Positions 53,637 to 62,172 of a stretch of DNA of 64,000 nt are shown here, piece after piece; positions within the stretch are counted from its first letter, which is position 1, and every line of letters begins with the position of its first letter. Position numbers and translations under genes: made by a program. Origin of the DNA: Streptomyces cinerochromogenes (GTDB lineage Bacteria; Actinomycetota; Actinomycetes; Streptomycetales; Streptomycetaceae); assembly GCF_014648635.1 (NCBI RefSeq), contig NZ_BMRM01000008.1:124001-188000 (forward strand). Direction: 5' to 3'. A model generated the notes under the pieces. It was not told the DNA's origin. It made no database searches and saw only the letters and a list, made by a program, of their open reading frames with translations.

Positions 53637-54101
53637 GTGGAGACAGTCGTCATGATCGCCGTGCTCATCGTCGTGATCAGCGCGGGAATGTTCGTGATCC
53701 ACCGGCTCAACGCTCAGCATGCCGAAAGGATCGGTGGCTTCCACTACAGCGACGCCCTACCGGGAATCGGTCGGCGGAACCGGAAGAGCCCGGGGGCGGC
53801 CGCCTCGAGTGGGTCCCCTGGCGGCGCCCCACTCCGTGAGGACCAAGAGGGCACCATGAAGTCACCGGAGTGGCCGCCGACCGGGCACGCGCAGGTCCGG
53901 ATCCTCGCCGCGACCCCGGAGGCGGCTCGCCCTGTCGCGGAGGTCCTCCGCCGTTGCTTCGACGCCACCGAACAGCGCAGCTACCCAGCAGGCGCCGACG
54001 GCGGAACATGTCTCCACCTCACGGTGGACACCACGCGCATGGCAGAGCCGGCGCGCTCCTGGCTGGTGACCAGCCGGTCCTCCTCGGGCGATCACACTTA
54101 G
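53637..54101 (+). CDS. Single-pass membrane hypothetical protein
   Basis: 154 residues, GTG start with a strong GAGGAGGTGAGG site. One N-terminal transmembrane segment (MIAVLIVVISAGMFVI), a basic, disordered linker, then a compact region from about residue 74 (GHAQVRILAATPEAARPVAEVLRRCFDATEQRSYPAG). An in-frame ATG with its own weak ribosome site starts this second region at about 53856, so a shorter soluble form is possible. No family is recognised. Confidence 0.6.
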   Translation: METVVMIAVLIVVISAGMFVIHRLNAQHAERIGGFHYSDALPGIGRRNRKSPGAAASSGSPGGAPLREDQEGTMKSPEWPPTGHAQVRILAATPEAARPVAEVLRRCFDATEQRSYPAGADGGTCLHLTVDTTRMAEPARSWLVTSRSSSGDHT

Positions 54102-54195
54102 CCGGACGAAATCCGAGGCGAAGGCCCTCGACGGAGGCCAAGGAACGCCCTGGCCAGACGTTGTGCGGAGATGCCGGCACGAAAGGCAGGCAGCC

Positions 54196-54465
54196 ATGGC
54201 GACACTCCAAGAGCGGAAGCACTACCGCGAGGCGATCATGCAGACCCTGTATGAGGCCGTGGAAGGTAATCGCCTCCTCGGCACCACCGGGGTGAAGCTG
54301 TGCCACGATCTCGCCATGCCCTCGGAGGACCTGGCGGCGGCCTGCACGTACTTGGCGGTCGAAGGGCTGATCGAGGTCGACTGGGCACGCGGAAACACAC
54401 CCGCGATGGTCACACCGACGCACAAGGGGATCCAGTTCATGGAGGCCGAGGAGGCGCGGGGCTGA
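54196..54465 (+). CDS. Small winged-helix-like protein
   Basis: 89 residues. Predicted short helical fold with a winged-helix look: YREAIMQTLYEAVEGNRLLGTTGVKLCHDLAMPSEDLAAACTYLAVEGLIEVDW, then PAMVTPTHKGIQFMEAEE. It may bind DNA, but no regulator family is certain. ATG at 54196 follows a GGCAGG site; an upstream ATG at 54163 is less likely. The following 306 bases (54466-54771) contain no supported gene. Confidence 0.6.
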   Translation: MATLQERKHYREAIMQTLYEAVEGNRLLGTTGVKLCHDLAMPSEDLAAACTYLAVEGLIEVDWARGNTPAMVTPTHKGIQFMEAEEARG

Positions 54466-54771
54466 CGCGGCGCGGAGGTGCTGTGCGTGGACTTGGTTTC
54501 CTGCGTGGTGGGGGCCGTGACGGGGTGCTCGCGGCACGTCGAGGTGGGGTGCGGGCGGCGTATGGTGGAGGTACCGAGGGCATCACGCACTCCGGCTGCC
54601 ACGCCGAGGTCGTCCTCGGCTAGAGATAAACCCCGGGCCGTCCGAGCGGTCGGTGCGGAGACGGGTTGGGCTCATGTCCGCCGCGGTCGAAGCAACTTTG
54701 CGCACGTTCACCGTAGCTGCGCTCGCTCCGCGCGCCCTCGCTGGCGTGTGCCCCTGCCGAGGAGAGGCGTG
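54466..54771. other. 306-base gap with no supported gene
   Basis: The gap before the STAS gene is less GC-rich in places (TAGAGATAAACC near 54623) and has inverted CCGAGG/CCTCGG steps (CCGAGGTCGTCCTCGG around 54604-54620) that could form a short hairpin. It may hold the STAS promoter. No gene or known RNA was recognised. Confidence 0.4.
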
Positions 54772-55743
54772 ATGGTCCTTTCCCGGCTGGACATCCACCG
54801 GCGGAACCGCGGGGAGCAGGCGCTCGTCACACTCGCCGGTACGATCGGACCGGCAACGGTGCCGCTGCTGCGGGCCGCACTGGAGCAGTGTCTGCGCGAC
54901 GGAGTCACCGTCATCGACATCGACCTGACCACGGTCAACTCCTGCGACTCCAAGGGCCTGGACGTCTTCCTGGGGGCGTCCCATCGCGCCGGCCGGGTGC
55001 ACGCCTCCCTGCAGCTGCACCACCCGTGCGCACAAATCACCCGGCTCCTCTCCGCAACCGGATCCACTTTGCTCCTCGCGCCCCCCACCAGTCCCGCGCC
55101 ACCGGAGCTGCTCGGCGACCTCATGCGTACCGGGACGCGGACGCCTGATGAACCCGCTCGTGGGCCGGATCAGCCGGCTCTCAAGGACGGGATCCGTCTG
55201 CGCCGGCTGACCCGTTGGCAGGTCGAGGGGGTGCGGGAGGACATCGCGGACCTGGCCATGGCGTCCGTCGCGGGCACCCCTGGTGAGGCGTTCCACGACC
55301 GTGGGGACTTCGTGCACCGCCTGGCGGTCAGTGCCCTCCGTCCCGGCTTCGCCCTGTTGGTCGCCGAGACGACGGTGCTGGTCGGTTGCTCCTTCGGATT
55401 TCCGGTGGGCCCTGACGGCCCCGGCCGCGGAGGGCTCGACCGAACGCTGCAGGAGAGCATCCAACGGCTCACCGCCTGCGCACGATTCGTCGTACTCACT
55501 CAGGTCGTCGCCCGTCCGCACACTCAGCACCGCGACATCGCCCGCCGCCTGCAGCAGCGCCTGCTCACCGACCGGCACGCAGCCCTGGGAGTCGCCCTGC
55601 TCCATCCGTTCGACCAGGCTGGACAAGCCGCCCTCGAGTCCTGGGGCTGGCAGAACCTCGGAGAGATCGTCGGGCTGCCCGGCCCGGTCGCCCCGTGCGT
55701 GCTGATCCTGCCCGTGGAAAGGCCGTCCCCGGCGAGCCGGTGA
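54772..55743 (+). CDS. STAS domain fused to a GNAT-like domain
   Basis: 323 residues. Residues 1-105 are a STAS anti-sigma antagonist-like domain with IDIDLTTVNSCDSKGLDVFLGASHRAG; the serine of CDSKGL is in the phosphorylation position. Residues 135-323 resemble a GNAT acetyltransferase (VREDIADLAMAS, GFALLVAETTVLVGCSFGFPVG, RDIARRLQQRLL, ALESWGWQNLGEIVG, CVLILPV). The combination suggests a signalling protein whose acetyl-CoA-related domain is tied to sigma-factor control. ATG at 54772 with GAGGAGA upstream. Confidence 0.7.
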   Translation: MVLSRLDIHRRNRGEQALVTLAGTIGPATVPLLRAALEQCLRDGVTVIDIDLTTVNSCDSKGLDVFLGASHRAGRVHASLQLHHPCAQITRLLSATGSTLLLAPPTSPAPPELLGDLMRTGTRTPDEPARGPDQPALKDGIRLRRLTRWQVEGVREDIADLAMASVAGTPGEAFHDRGDFVHRLAVSALRPGFALLVAETTVLVGCSFGFPVGPDGPGRGGLDRTLQESIQRLTACARFVVLTQVVARPHTQHRDIARRLQQRLLTDRHAALGVALLHPFDQAGQAALESWGWQNLGEIVGLPGPVAPCVLILPVERPSPASR

Positions 55744-55945
55744 TCAAGCAAAGGGACGATGAGCCGGCAGCCGGGACGGCCGAGCCCCTTGCCACCTACA
55801 CGACGGTTGAGCGCCGCACCGTGTGCCGTGGCCGGAGTAGGCTGATGTGCACCGAGAGCTATTCGGCCGCGCGACCATGGCGGAGCCGTTCCCGGCGAGT
55901 GACAGACGCGGGCAGCCGTAGGCCGCCCGGGACGGGGATCGCACG

Positions 55946-56407
55946 ATGGACGCTGTCAGCAAGCCCGCCGAGGGTACATCACCAGGTGACGCACATAGCT
56001 ATCGGATGCCTTTGCCCCGGCTGAGTGTCACACCGGACATCAGCCACGGCACCGCGCTGGTCGGCTCCTTGGACCCGGCTGTCGGCACCGTCATCCGCGT
56101 CACCGTGGACACCGCGTCCTGGCCCGATGCCCCGCAGACGGTGCTTGCGCCCGGCCACGTGATCGAGGTGTCCCTGACCGGCCTCGCCGCCGAAGCGCAT
56201 GCCATCACCCTGGACTGCGGCACGGTGGGTCGCTGGGAACTGCTGGTGATCCCACCCGAAGAGCCGGCCGGAGCGGCCAGCCGGCTGCTGTCCGCCGCCG
56301 CTGACCCCGAGAACCCGCTGTCGGCGCCGCGCATCCTGGCACTCGCCGAGAATGGCCTCGACGGAGAAGCCACATGGGAGTCGGAGGGAGGCCCCGGATT
56401 CAGGTGA
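55946..56407 (+). CDS. DUF5994-like protein, paralogue 2, shortened
   Basis: 153 residues. It shares with the other two copies the central strand pattern and GRWELLVIPPEEPAGAASRLLSAAADPENPLSAPRILA, but the GAWWPRSRD segment is missing, replaced by HGTALVGSLDPAVGTVIRVTVDTASW. So it is a divergent or internally deleted copy. GGGACGGGG-like sequence lies before the ATG. The SpoIIE phosphatase gene begins a few bases after its stop. Confidence 0.7.
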   Translation: MDAVSKPAEGTSPGDAHSYRMPLPRLSVTPDISHGTALVGSLDPAVGTVIRVTVDTASWPDAPQTVLAPGHVIEVSLTGLAAEAHAITLDCGTVGRWELLVIPPEEPAGAASRLLSAAADPENPLSAPRILALAENGLDGEATWESEGGPGFR

Positions 56408-56414
56408 GGGCCTG

Positions 56415-57740
56415 ATGCCGTCGGGCCCATGTGACCGGTCGGCCGCTTCGGTCGTCGACGTCCCCCGGTGGAGCGATGGCACGAGAAATCTCTTCGTCGT
56501 CCAACCCCTCCGCAACCGGTACGTGCGGATCATGGCGGGTGAGCGGATGACGTCCGAACGGCGCGCGGACCGCTCCGAGAGCTTCGGGGAAGCGCTGCTG
56601 GGAGCGGTTCTCGATCGCGCGCACGAGCTGCCTCCCCATCTGATCGGGCCGCTTGTCGCCGAGGTGGTGGAGAAGTTGGGGGGCCGCCGTCCGCAGGTGC
56701 TGCTGCAGGACTACGGCCAGCTGCTACTCGTGCCCCTGCCCGGTGAGGGCCTCACGGACGGGGAGCCACACATGATCGACGGCTCCGAGGCGGGCCGCTG
56801 CTTTCTCGACGCGATCCCCGTCGAGCTGCCCGAGGAGGACGGCGTCCGGGTCCATATGCCGCTGCTGGATGGCGGCGACCAGGTGGGGGTCATGGCGGTG
56901 ACCCTGGACAGCGTCGATGACGACGACCGCCGCCTGCTGCACCGGATCTCCGGCCTGGTGGCCGACCTATTGGTGACCAAGCACGGCTATTCCGATTTGT
57001 TCTTCCGTGTCCGACGTGGTGAGGCGATGAGCGCCGCCGCGGAGATTCAGTGGTCTCTGCTGCCGCCGCTGGCGATGATCATGCCCAGGGTCGCCGTGGC
57101 CGGGATCCTGGAACCCGCCTATGACGTGGCCGGCGACAGCTTCGACTACGCCCTCAACGGCGACGTCCTCCACGTGGTCATGATCGATGCGATGGGCCAC
57201 GGACTGGACGCGGCCACGATGGCCACCGTGGCCATCGGCGCCTACCGCCACGCCCGCCGCCTCGGCATCGGACTGTCGGAGATCTACGACTTCATGGACC
57301 GCGCCGTGGCGGAGCAGTTCGGTCCCGAGCACTTCGTCACCGCGCAGATGATGCAGCTGGACACGACGATGGGACGGGTGCAGTGGGTCAATGCCGGGCA
57401 CCCGCCCCCGATCCTCGTCCGCGACCACCGCGTCGCGAAGCGCCTGGTCGCCCCGACGACCCTCCCGGTCGGCCTGGGCGGTTCACAGCCGCGGATCAGC
57501 GAACTGGGGCTGGAGCGCGGTGACCGCATCCTCTGCTTCACCGATGGAGTGGTCGAGGAGCACAAGTCCGGCGGGGAGGAGTTCGGGGAGGACCAGCTGA
57601 TCGACTGTGTGAACCATCTGGAGAGGACCGGCCGCGGGGTCCGGGCGGTGACCCGTTCCCTGTCCCACACGCTCAAGCGGGCGCGGGGCGGACACACCAC
57701 GGATGACGCGACGCTGCTCATGGTGGAGTGGCGCGGCTGA
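56415..57740 (+). CDS. SpoIIE/RsbU-type PP2C serine phosphatase
   Basis: 441 residues from ATG 56415, eight bases after the previous stop with AGGTGAGGG; ATGs at 56532 and 56547 are alternative starts and the latter begins the conserved part. An N-terminal GAF-like sensor (about 55-200) leads to a PP2C domain with metal aspartates in YDVAGDSFDY, IDAMGHGLDA, LCFTDGVVEE and TDDATLLMVEW. Such phosphatases dephosphorylate STAS antagonists to release sigma factors. The STAS fusion and DUF5994 genes next to it are possible partners. Confidence 0.88.
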   Translation: MPSGPCDRSAASVVDVPRWSDGTRNLFVVQPLRNRYVRIMAGERMTSERRADRSESFGEALLGAVLDRAHELPPHLIGPLVAEVVEKLGGRRPQVLLQDYGQLLLVPLPGEGLTDGEPHMIDGSEAGRCFLDAIPVELPEEDGVRVHMPLLDGGDQVGVMAVTLDSVDDDDRRLLHRISGLVADLLVTKHGYSDLFFRVRRGEAMSAAAEIQWSLLPPLAMIMPRVAVAGILEPAYDVAGDSFDYALNGDVLHVVMIDAMGHGLDAATMATVAIGAYRHARRLGIGLSEIYDFMDRAVAEQFGPEHFVTAQMMQLDTTMGRVQWVNAGHPPPILVRDHRVAKRLVAPTTLPVGLGGSQPRISELGLERGDRILCFTDGVVEEHKSGGEEFGEDQLIDCVNHLERTGRGVRAVTRSLSHTLKRARGGHTTDDATLLMVEWRG

Positions 57741-57770
57741 CCTCACCGGCCTCGGTCGAGGTGCGGCGCA

Positions 57771-58253
57771 TCAGTCCGACGGCTCCTGCCCGCGTCCGGT
57801 ATCGATGAGGATCTGCTCAGCCTGGCTGATGTTGTCTGCCCGAACGGCCTGGGCCATCGCGACGCGGGCGGCCTCGGGTGTCGCGCTCGGCGGGACCACC
57901 AGCAGCGAGAAGAGGTCCCGGTCGCCCCGGGTGATCAGGACGGTGTCGTCACCCACGGGGAAGGAGTCGATGTGCACCACCCGGTCGTCGACGACGATCC
58001 GCGTCGGGAGCCCTGCCCAGGCCGCGGTGTCCAGCCCGACGCGGGTGACGGGGCCGAGGTGCCTGGTGAGGGCGCTCAGCAGCTCGGGCAGCTCGGCAGC
58101 GATGTCGCGCGACCGCGGCCACCACGCACCATCCAGCACACCTTCCCGCGACTCCGTCGTCTCCAGCCGGAGGAGCGCGCACCCCGGACGCACAGCCTGA
58201 TGAACGCCGCTCGGCAGATGCAGGGAATCAAGGGGTGAATCAGAGCCGACCAT
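57771..58253 (-). CDS. DUF5994 family protein, paralogue 3
   Basis: 160 residues. GVLDGAWWPRSRDIAAELPELLSAL and LFSLLVVPPSATPEAARVAMAQAVRADNISQAEQILIDTG match the DUF5994 pattern. It is convergent with the phosphatase gene, 30 bases away. ATG at 58253 is used; further upstream the frame loses family similarity. Function unknown. Confidence 0.8.
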   Translation of the reverse strand: MVGSDSPLDSLHLPSGVHQAVRPGCALLRLETTESREGVLDGAWWPRSRDIAAELPELLSALTRHLGPVTRVGLDTAAWAGLPTRIVVDDRVVHIDSFPVGDDTVLITRGDRDLFSLLVVPPSATPEAARVAMAQAVRADNISQAEQILIDTGRGQEPSD

Positions 58254-58393
58254 GAGGACCACCCGTCTTCGGGGGCCGGTGCGAACACGGGACTCGCCTC
58301 GCCCCTCCCACGCTACTCTTCCCGTGGCGATGGCTGCGGGAACGGGCACTGAATTCCGGCGAGTCCGTAGGCCCCAGGCGCCCTCATGCCTAA

Positions 58394-58470
58394 CCCACCG
58401 GGGCCGTACGCCCAGTCCGCGACGAGATCAAGAAGCGCGTCGAGGCAGCGGTCCGTGGCTTCGCTGGGCG
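58394..58470 (+). pseudogene. C-terminal fragment resembling an arsenate reductase/LMW phosphatase
   Basis: After an in-frame stop, one frame reads TGAVRPVRDEIKKRVEAAV then RGFAGR, similar to the last helix of low-molecular-weight ArsC/protein phosphatases. Nothing of the rest of the gene is present. A gene scrap, with modest confidence because it is short. Confidence 0.35.
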
Positions 58471-58540
58471 GGTGACTTCAGGGGAGACCGACATCGTTAC
58501 CCTGGCGGTTCTTCGTAGTCGGATCGGGGGCATCCGGACC

Positions 58541-58681
58541 GCGCCCGCTGGCGTGGAGCAGGCCCGCGCGGACTGGATGACGGGCAGCCGCGTCGGCGAG
58601 GTGAAGGGCTACGACGGGAAACCGCTGCCCGCACCGGAGCTGCCGGCCCTGCCGCTGAAGCCCCGGGGAAGGACGCGCTGA
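58541..58681 (+). pseudogene. Detached C-terminal fragment of a pirin gene
   Basis: Residues VEQARADWMTGSRVGEVKGY then DGKPLPAPELPALPLKPRGR align with the end of the pirin protein at 51212-52177 (about 28 of 42 identical). The N-terminal nine-tenths are missing. The divergence suggests the remains of a second pirin gene rather than a recent copy. Confidence 0.65.
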
Positions 58682-59133
58682 CCTCGGAAAACCCAGGGTT
58701 CCGGTCCAGGGCGTTCGGGACCGTCTCCTCTCCTGTCCGGCCACGAGGAACCCTGGTGGCGCGGGTCCTTGGGTGCTGCCTCTCCGAGGCTGCCCGTGTT
58801 TCCAAGGCTCCGCTCGCGTCCCGCCCCGAAAAGCGCCGAATTGCCGGTCCGTCGCCCGTGGGCCGACGCAAGCCGGGCTCCCCACAGAATTCCTTCATTC
58901 GGCCCCAGTGCACAGCTCGGTGACCTTCCTCGGATCTGGCGGGAGAGAGCTGTCCGTTCCCGGAGCCGGACGCTCACATACGCGCAGCCGCCTCGGTTCT
59001 CAGGGTCACTCCAGGGGTACTCCGGCGTGCTGGTCCCTACATGTTCGTGCACGCTGGTTCGGAGGCGGATGGGCGGGAGGGGGCGTTCGCCGGGCCACTG
59101 GATCAGCAGACTGGTCACTGACGGGAGCATGAC
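58682..59133. other. 452-base gap before the oxidase gene
   Basis: Weak coding bias in all frames and lower GC than the flanks. It should hold the promoter of the catalase-LodA gene, but no clear -35/-10 pair or palindrome stood out. GACGGGAG just before 59134 is the ribosome site. Confidence 0.45.
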
Positions 59134-62100
59134 ATGATGGGGACCCCCGAACCCTTCACCGAAGGCGCAGGACAGCCGCAGCTTCCAGGGTGCGCCGAAG
59201 GAGCGGCCGTCGCGCTGAAGCAGATGTTCGTCGATATGACCCAGGGCGAGCGCATATCCCGCGGTCAGGAACCAGCGAAACGGCCGGTATTCCTCAAACC
59301 GCACGGCGTGGCCCGTGGAATGCTGACGGTCTCCCCCGACCTTCCGCCCGAACTACGGCTCGGCTTCCTGCAACGCGCCCATGAACAGGCCGACGGGCTG
59401 ACCGCGTGGGTACGTTTCTCGAGCGACACCGTTCCCGGTGCTCCCGATTTGAAGACCACCCTCGGCCTCGGCATCAAGCTGTTCGGAGTGCCCGGCCCGA
59501 AGCTGCTGGAAGGCGACAACGAGGCCACCACCCAGGACCTGCTGCTGCAGAACCACGACGTCTTCTTCGTCGACACGGCCCAGGACATGTGCGAGTTCAC
59601 CAAGGCCGGTGTCGTCGACGGGAGCTACGAGCCGTATCTGCGGGACCACCCGGTCACCCGGGAGATCCTCGACGCGATGGCCAAGTTCGAGGAGAGCACG
59701 CTGACGGCGACGTACTGGGGCGTACTGCCCTACGCCTTCGGCTCTGAACGCTTCGTCAAGTACAAGCTGGTGCCCGCGGGTTGTGAACCCGGCGACCCGG
59801 CGGCGGTGCCGGCGGACGAGGATCCCACGTATCTGAGCGCTGACCTGCGACACCGACTCGCGGCGGGAACTGCGGCCTTCGACCTGATGCTGCAGTTCCG
59901 TACCGACCCCGAGCGCATGCCGCTGGACAAGGCCACCGTGCGCTGGGAGGAATCCGGGAGCGCACCGGTGAAGGTGGCCCGGCTGACCCTCCAGAAACAG
60001 GACATCACCGCCCGGGGCCAGGCCGCCTACGGTGAGAACCTCGCCTACAACCCCTGGCACAGCCTCGTGGAGCACCGCCCCGTGGGCAGCATCGCCGAAG
60101 TACGGAAAACCGTCTACCGTGCCTCGGCCGAACAGCGCCGCGACGTGAACGGCATCCCGGCGACCGAGCCCGGCCCCGCTCGCCCGCAGATCACACCGCC
60201 GCCCGGCCGCGACACCCGGATCGTCAGAGCCGCCGTGCACCCCGCGATCGGAGTAGCCCGGGTCGGCGACAGCGCGCAAGAGTACTTCCTCGGCCCCGAG
60301 GTCGACCATCCGGCCGCGCAGCCCACCGGGAGCTACAAGGACGACACCGGCGCCCTGAAGCGCCAGGCAGTCCGGTTCCGGGTCTACGGTTACAACGCCG
60401 CCGGCGAGCCGGTCGCCGAACTGACAGCCGACAACGCGGATCTGCGCTGGACCGTGCATGTCGCCAACTCGAAGGCCGCGTGGTACCAGTTCCAGCTTGC
60501 CCTCGACATCCCTGAAGCGGCCGACGCCATGGAGAGCAACCTGCGCAACCCCGACGTCCCGGCCGCTCAGCGCAGCCGCTTGGTCATCGACCCCGGTTCC
60601 CGGTCAGTGCGCGGCCGTAACCGCTCCGGCAAGCCTGAGTACCGATTCGACACGGGCACCTTCATGGAGCGGCCCGTCTACCTGGGCGAGCTGCGCACCG
60701 ACGACAGTGGTCGGCTGATCTTCCTGGGCGGCCGGGGTGTCTCGGCGACGGTCACCGGAAAACCCGCCGAGGACTTCGCCAACAACGACGGCTGGCACGA
60801 CGACGTCTCGGACGGACCGGTCACTGCAGAAGTCAGCATCGCCGGGCGGTCGATCCCGGTCGATCCGGGCTGGGTGGTGACCGCACCGCCCAACTACGCT
60901 CCGGAACTGACCTCGGTGCGCACCATGTACGACCTGATGCGCGACGTCTTCGTCACCAATGGCCTCCTGCCCGAACCACAACAGGTCTCATTCACTCAAG
61001 AGGTGCTGCCCGTGCTGCGCCGGCTGTGCGAGCTTCAGTGGGTCAACCAGGGGCTGGCCGCCCAGTTCGGGCACGGTGGACGTGAGCACTTCCTCGATCC
61101 TGACAGACTCGTCGCCCTGGCGGATCCCTCACCCGCCTGCCGGGAACTGCGTCGTCAGGTCTGGCTCATGATGCGCGACTACGACCGTGACGGGACGTCG
61201 CCCGTGCCGTGGCCGGCGGTCTACGGCGACGGAATGAGCCTGCCGCCCCAGACCCCGCGCCACCACGTGACGCTCTCCTCGCTCCAGTACCGCCTCTTGG
61301 AACGATGGGCCCGCGGTGACTTCGTCGCCGACTACGACCCGCAGGCCGTGCCGCCCGCCTCCCTCGACGACGTCCCGCTCTCCCAGAGACCTCAGACCCT
61401 CGACCGGTCGGCCCTTTCGTTCTGCCTGGCCGACGCCTTCCACCCCGGCTGCGAGCTCACCTGGCCGATGCGCCACACCAGCTTGTACAGCGGTCCGTTC
61501 AGGGTGCGTCACCGCGATCCGTCCGCGCCGCGCCCGCGCCCCTACGGACCGACACTCACCCAGGATGCCATCCGCTCCTTCGACGGCCCGCTCCACTCCC
61601 AGGGGCCGGGCGACCTGACCCGTTGGATGGCCGTGCCCTGGCAGACCGACACCGCGAGTTGCAAGTCCGGCTACGAGTTCCTCGCCCTTACCTACGGGTT
61701 CGGCCCCTACGACCCGTACCTTCCCACCTTCTGGCCGGCCCGGGTGCCCAACCAGGTACTCGCCGAGGAGGAGTACGAGATCGTCGTCGACACCTCCCGC
61801 CCCATGACGGAGCGACTGGCCGCGTTCAACAAGCGGCGCAGCTGGCTCCGCTGGCTTCCCGGCGACTACTCCGGATCCATCAACGCCATGGTGACGGACT
61901 TCGGCAAGCTCGGTGTCGTCGAGCGCCGCCCCGGGCCGACCGACGATCCCCGCTTCCCGGCGGAGCTACTCGTCGAGTCCGAGGTCAGCTTCCCACGTGA
62001 GCCTGCCCCGCCGGCCCTGCGCAACCTGGTCAGCGTGCACGTCCCCCTCGGCGCCGATCCGGTACGCGGTCCGGCTGCCATGGCCACCGCGGTCACCATG

Positions 62101-62172
62101 GCGGACCTGCCCGACGAGGAGGTTTCGGCAGGCTTCATCTCGAAGGTCAAGCGCTTCCGGCACAGCCGGTGA
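59134..62172 (+). CDS. Catalase-fold domain fused to LodA-type tryptophylquinone oxidase
   Basis: 1012 residues. Residues 25-345 are a small catalase-family heme domain: distal His57 in KPHGVARG, Asn140 in LLLQNHDVFFVD, and the proximal R324-x-x-x-Y328 (RKTVY) expected of the heme tyrosinate ligand. Residues 363-1012 are a LodA/GoxA-like oxidase starting IVRAAVHPAIGVARVGDS; Cys773 (HPGCELTWPMR) and Trp836 (VPWQTD), 63 residues apart, are the likely CTQ cofactor pair. LodA enzymes oxidise lysine, glycine or similar amines with release of ammonia and hydrogen peroxide. No signal peptide is seen. The gene is coupled to a LodB-like flavoprotein. Confidence 0.85.
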   Translation: MMGTPEPFTEGAGQPQLPGCAEGAAVALKQMFVDMTQGERISRGQEPAKRPVFLKPHGVARGMLTVSPDLPPELRLGFLQRAHEQADGLTAWVRFSSDTVPGAPDLKTTLGLGIKLFGVPGPKLLEGDNEATTQDLLLQNHDVFFVDTAQDMCEFTKAGVVDGSYEPYLRDHPVTREILDAMAKFEESTLTATYWGVLPYAFGSERFVKYKLVPAGCEPGDPAAVPADEDPTYLSADLRHRLAAGTAAFDLMLQFRTDPERMPLDKATVRWEESGSAPVKVARLTLQKQDITARGQAAYGENLAYNPWHSLVEHRPVGSIAEVRKTVYRASAEQRRDVNGIPATEPGPARPQITPPPGRDTRIVRAAVHPAIGVARVGDSAQEYFLGPEVDHPAAQPTGSYKDDTGALKRQAVRFRVYGYNAAGEPVAELTADNADLRWTVHVANSKAAWYQFQLALDIPEAADAMESNLRNPDVPAAQRSRLVIDPGSRSVRGRNRSGKPEYRFDTGTFMERPVYLGELRTDDSGRLIFLGGRGVSATVTGKPAEDFANNDGWHDDVSDGPVTAEVSIAGRSIPVDPGWVVTAPPNYAPELTSVRTMYDLMRDVFVTNGLLPEPQQVSFTQEVLPVLRRLCELQWVNQGLAAQFGHGGREHFLDPDRLVALADPSPACRELRRQVWLMMRDYDRDGTSPVPWPAVYGDGMSLPPQTPRHHVTLSSLQYRLLERWARGDFVADYDPQAVPPASLDDVPLSQRPQTLDRSALSFCLADAFHPGCELTWPMRHTSLYSGPFRVRHRDPSAPRPRPYGPTLTQDAIRSFDGPLHSQGPGDLTRWMAVPWQTDTASCKSGYEFLALTYGFGPYDPYLPTFWPARVPNQVLAEEEYEIVVDTSRPMTERLAAFNKRRSWLRWLPGDYSGSINAMVTDFGKLGVVERRPGPTDDPRFPAELLVESEVSFPREPAPPALRNLVSVHVPLGADPVRGPAAMATAVTMADLPDEEVSAGFISKVKRFRHSR

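Noticed and set aside
52036..58700. Pirin 3' ends at both sides of the 52.2-58.6 kb region as attachment sites of an integrated element
   Set aside because: The two copies are only about two-thirds identical in protein and no integrase, excisionase or tRNA gene is present; a decayed second pirin gene is simpler.
58609..59304. 231-residue minus-strand frame across the oxidase promoter
   Set aside because: Overlaps the start of the catalase-LodA gene, has poor codon bias and no recognisable domain.
59134..62172. The catalase and LodA parts as two separate genes
   Set aside because: The frame is continuous with no stop, and no start codon with a ribosome site was seen at the domain junction near residue 350-363, so a fusion is the direct reading.
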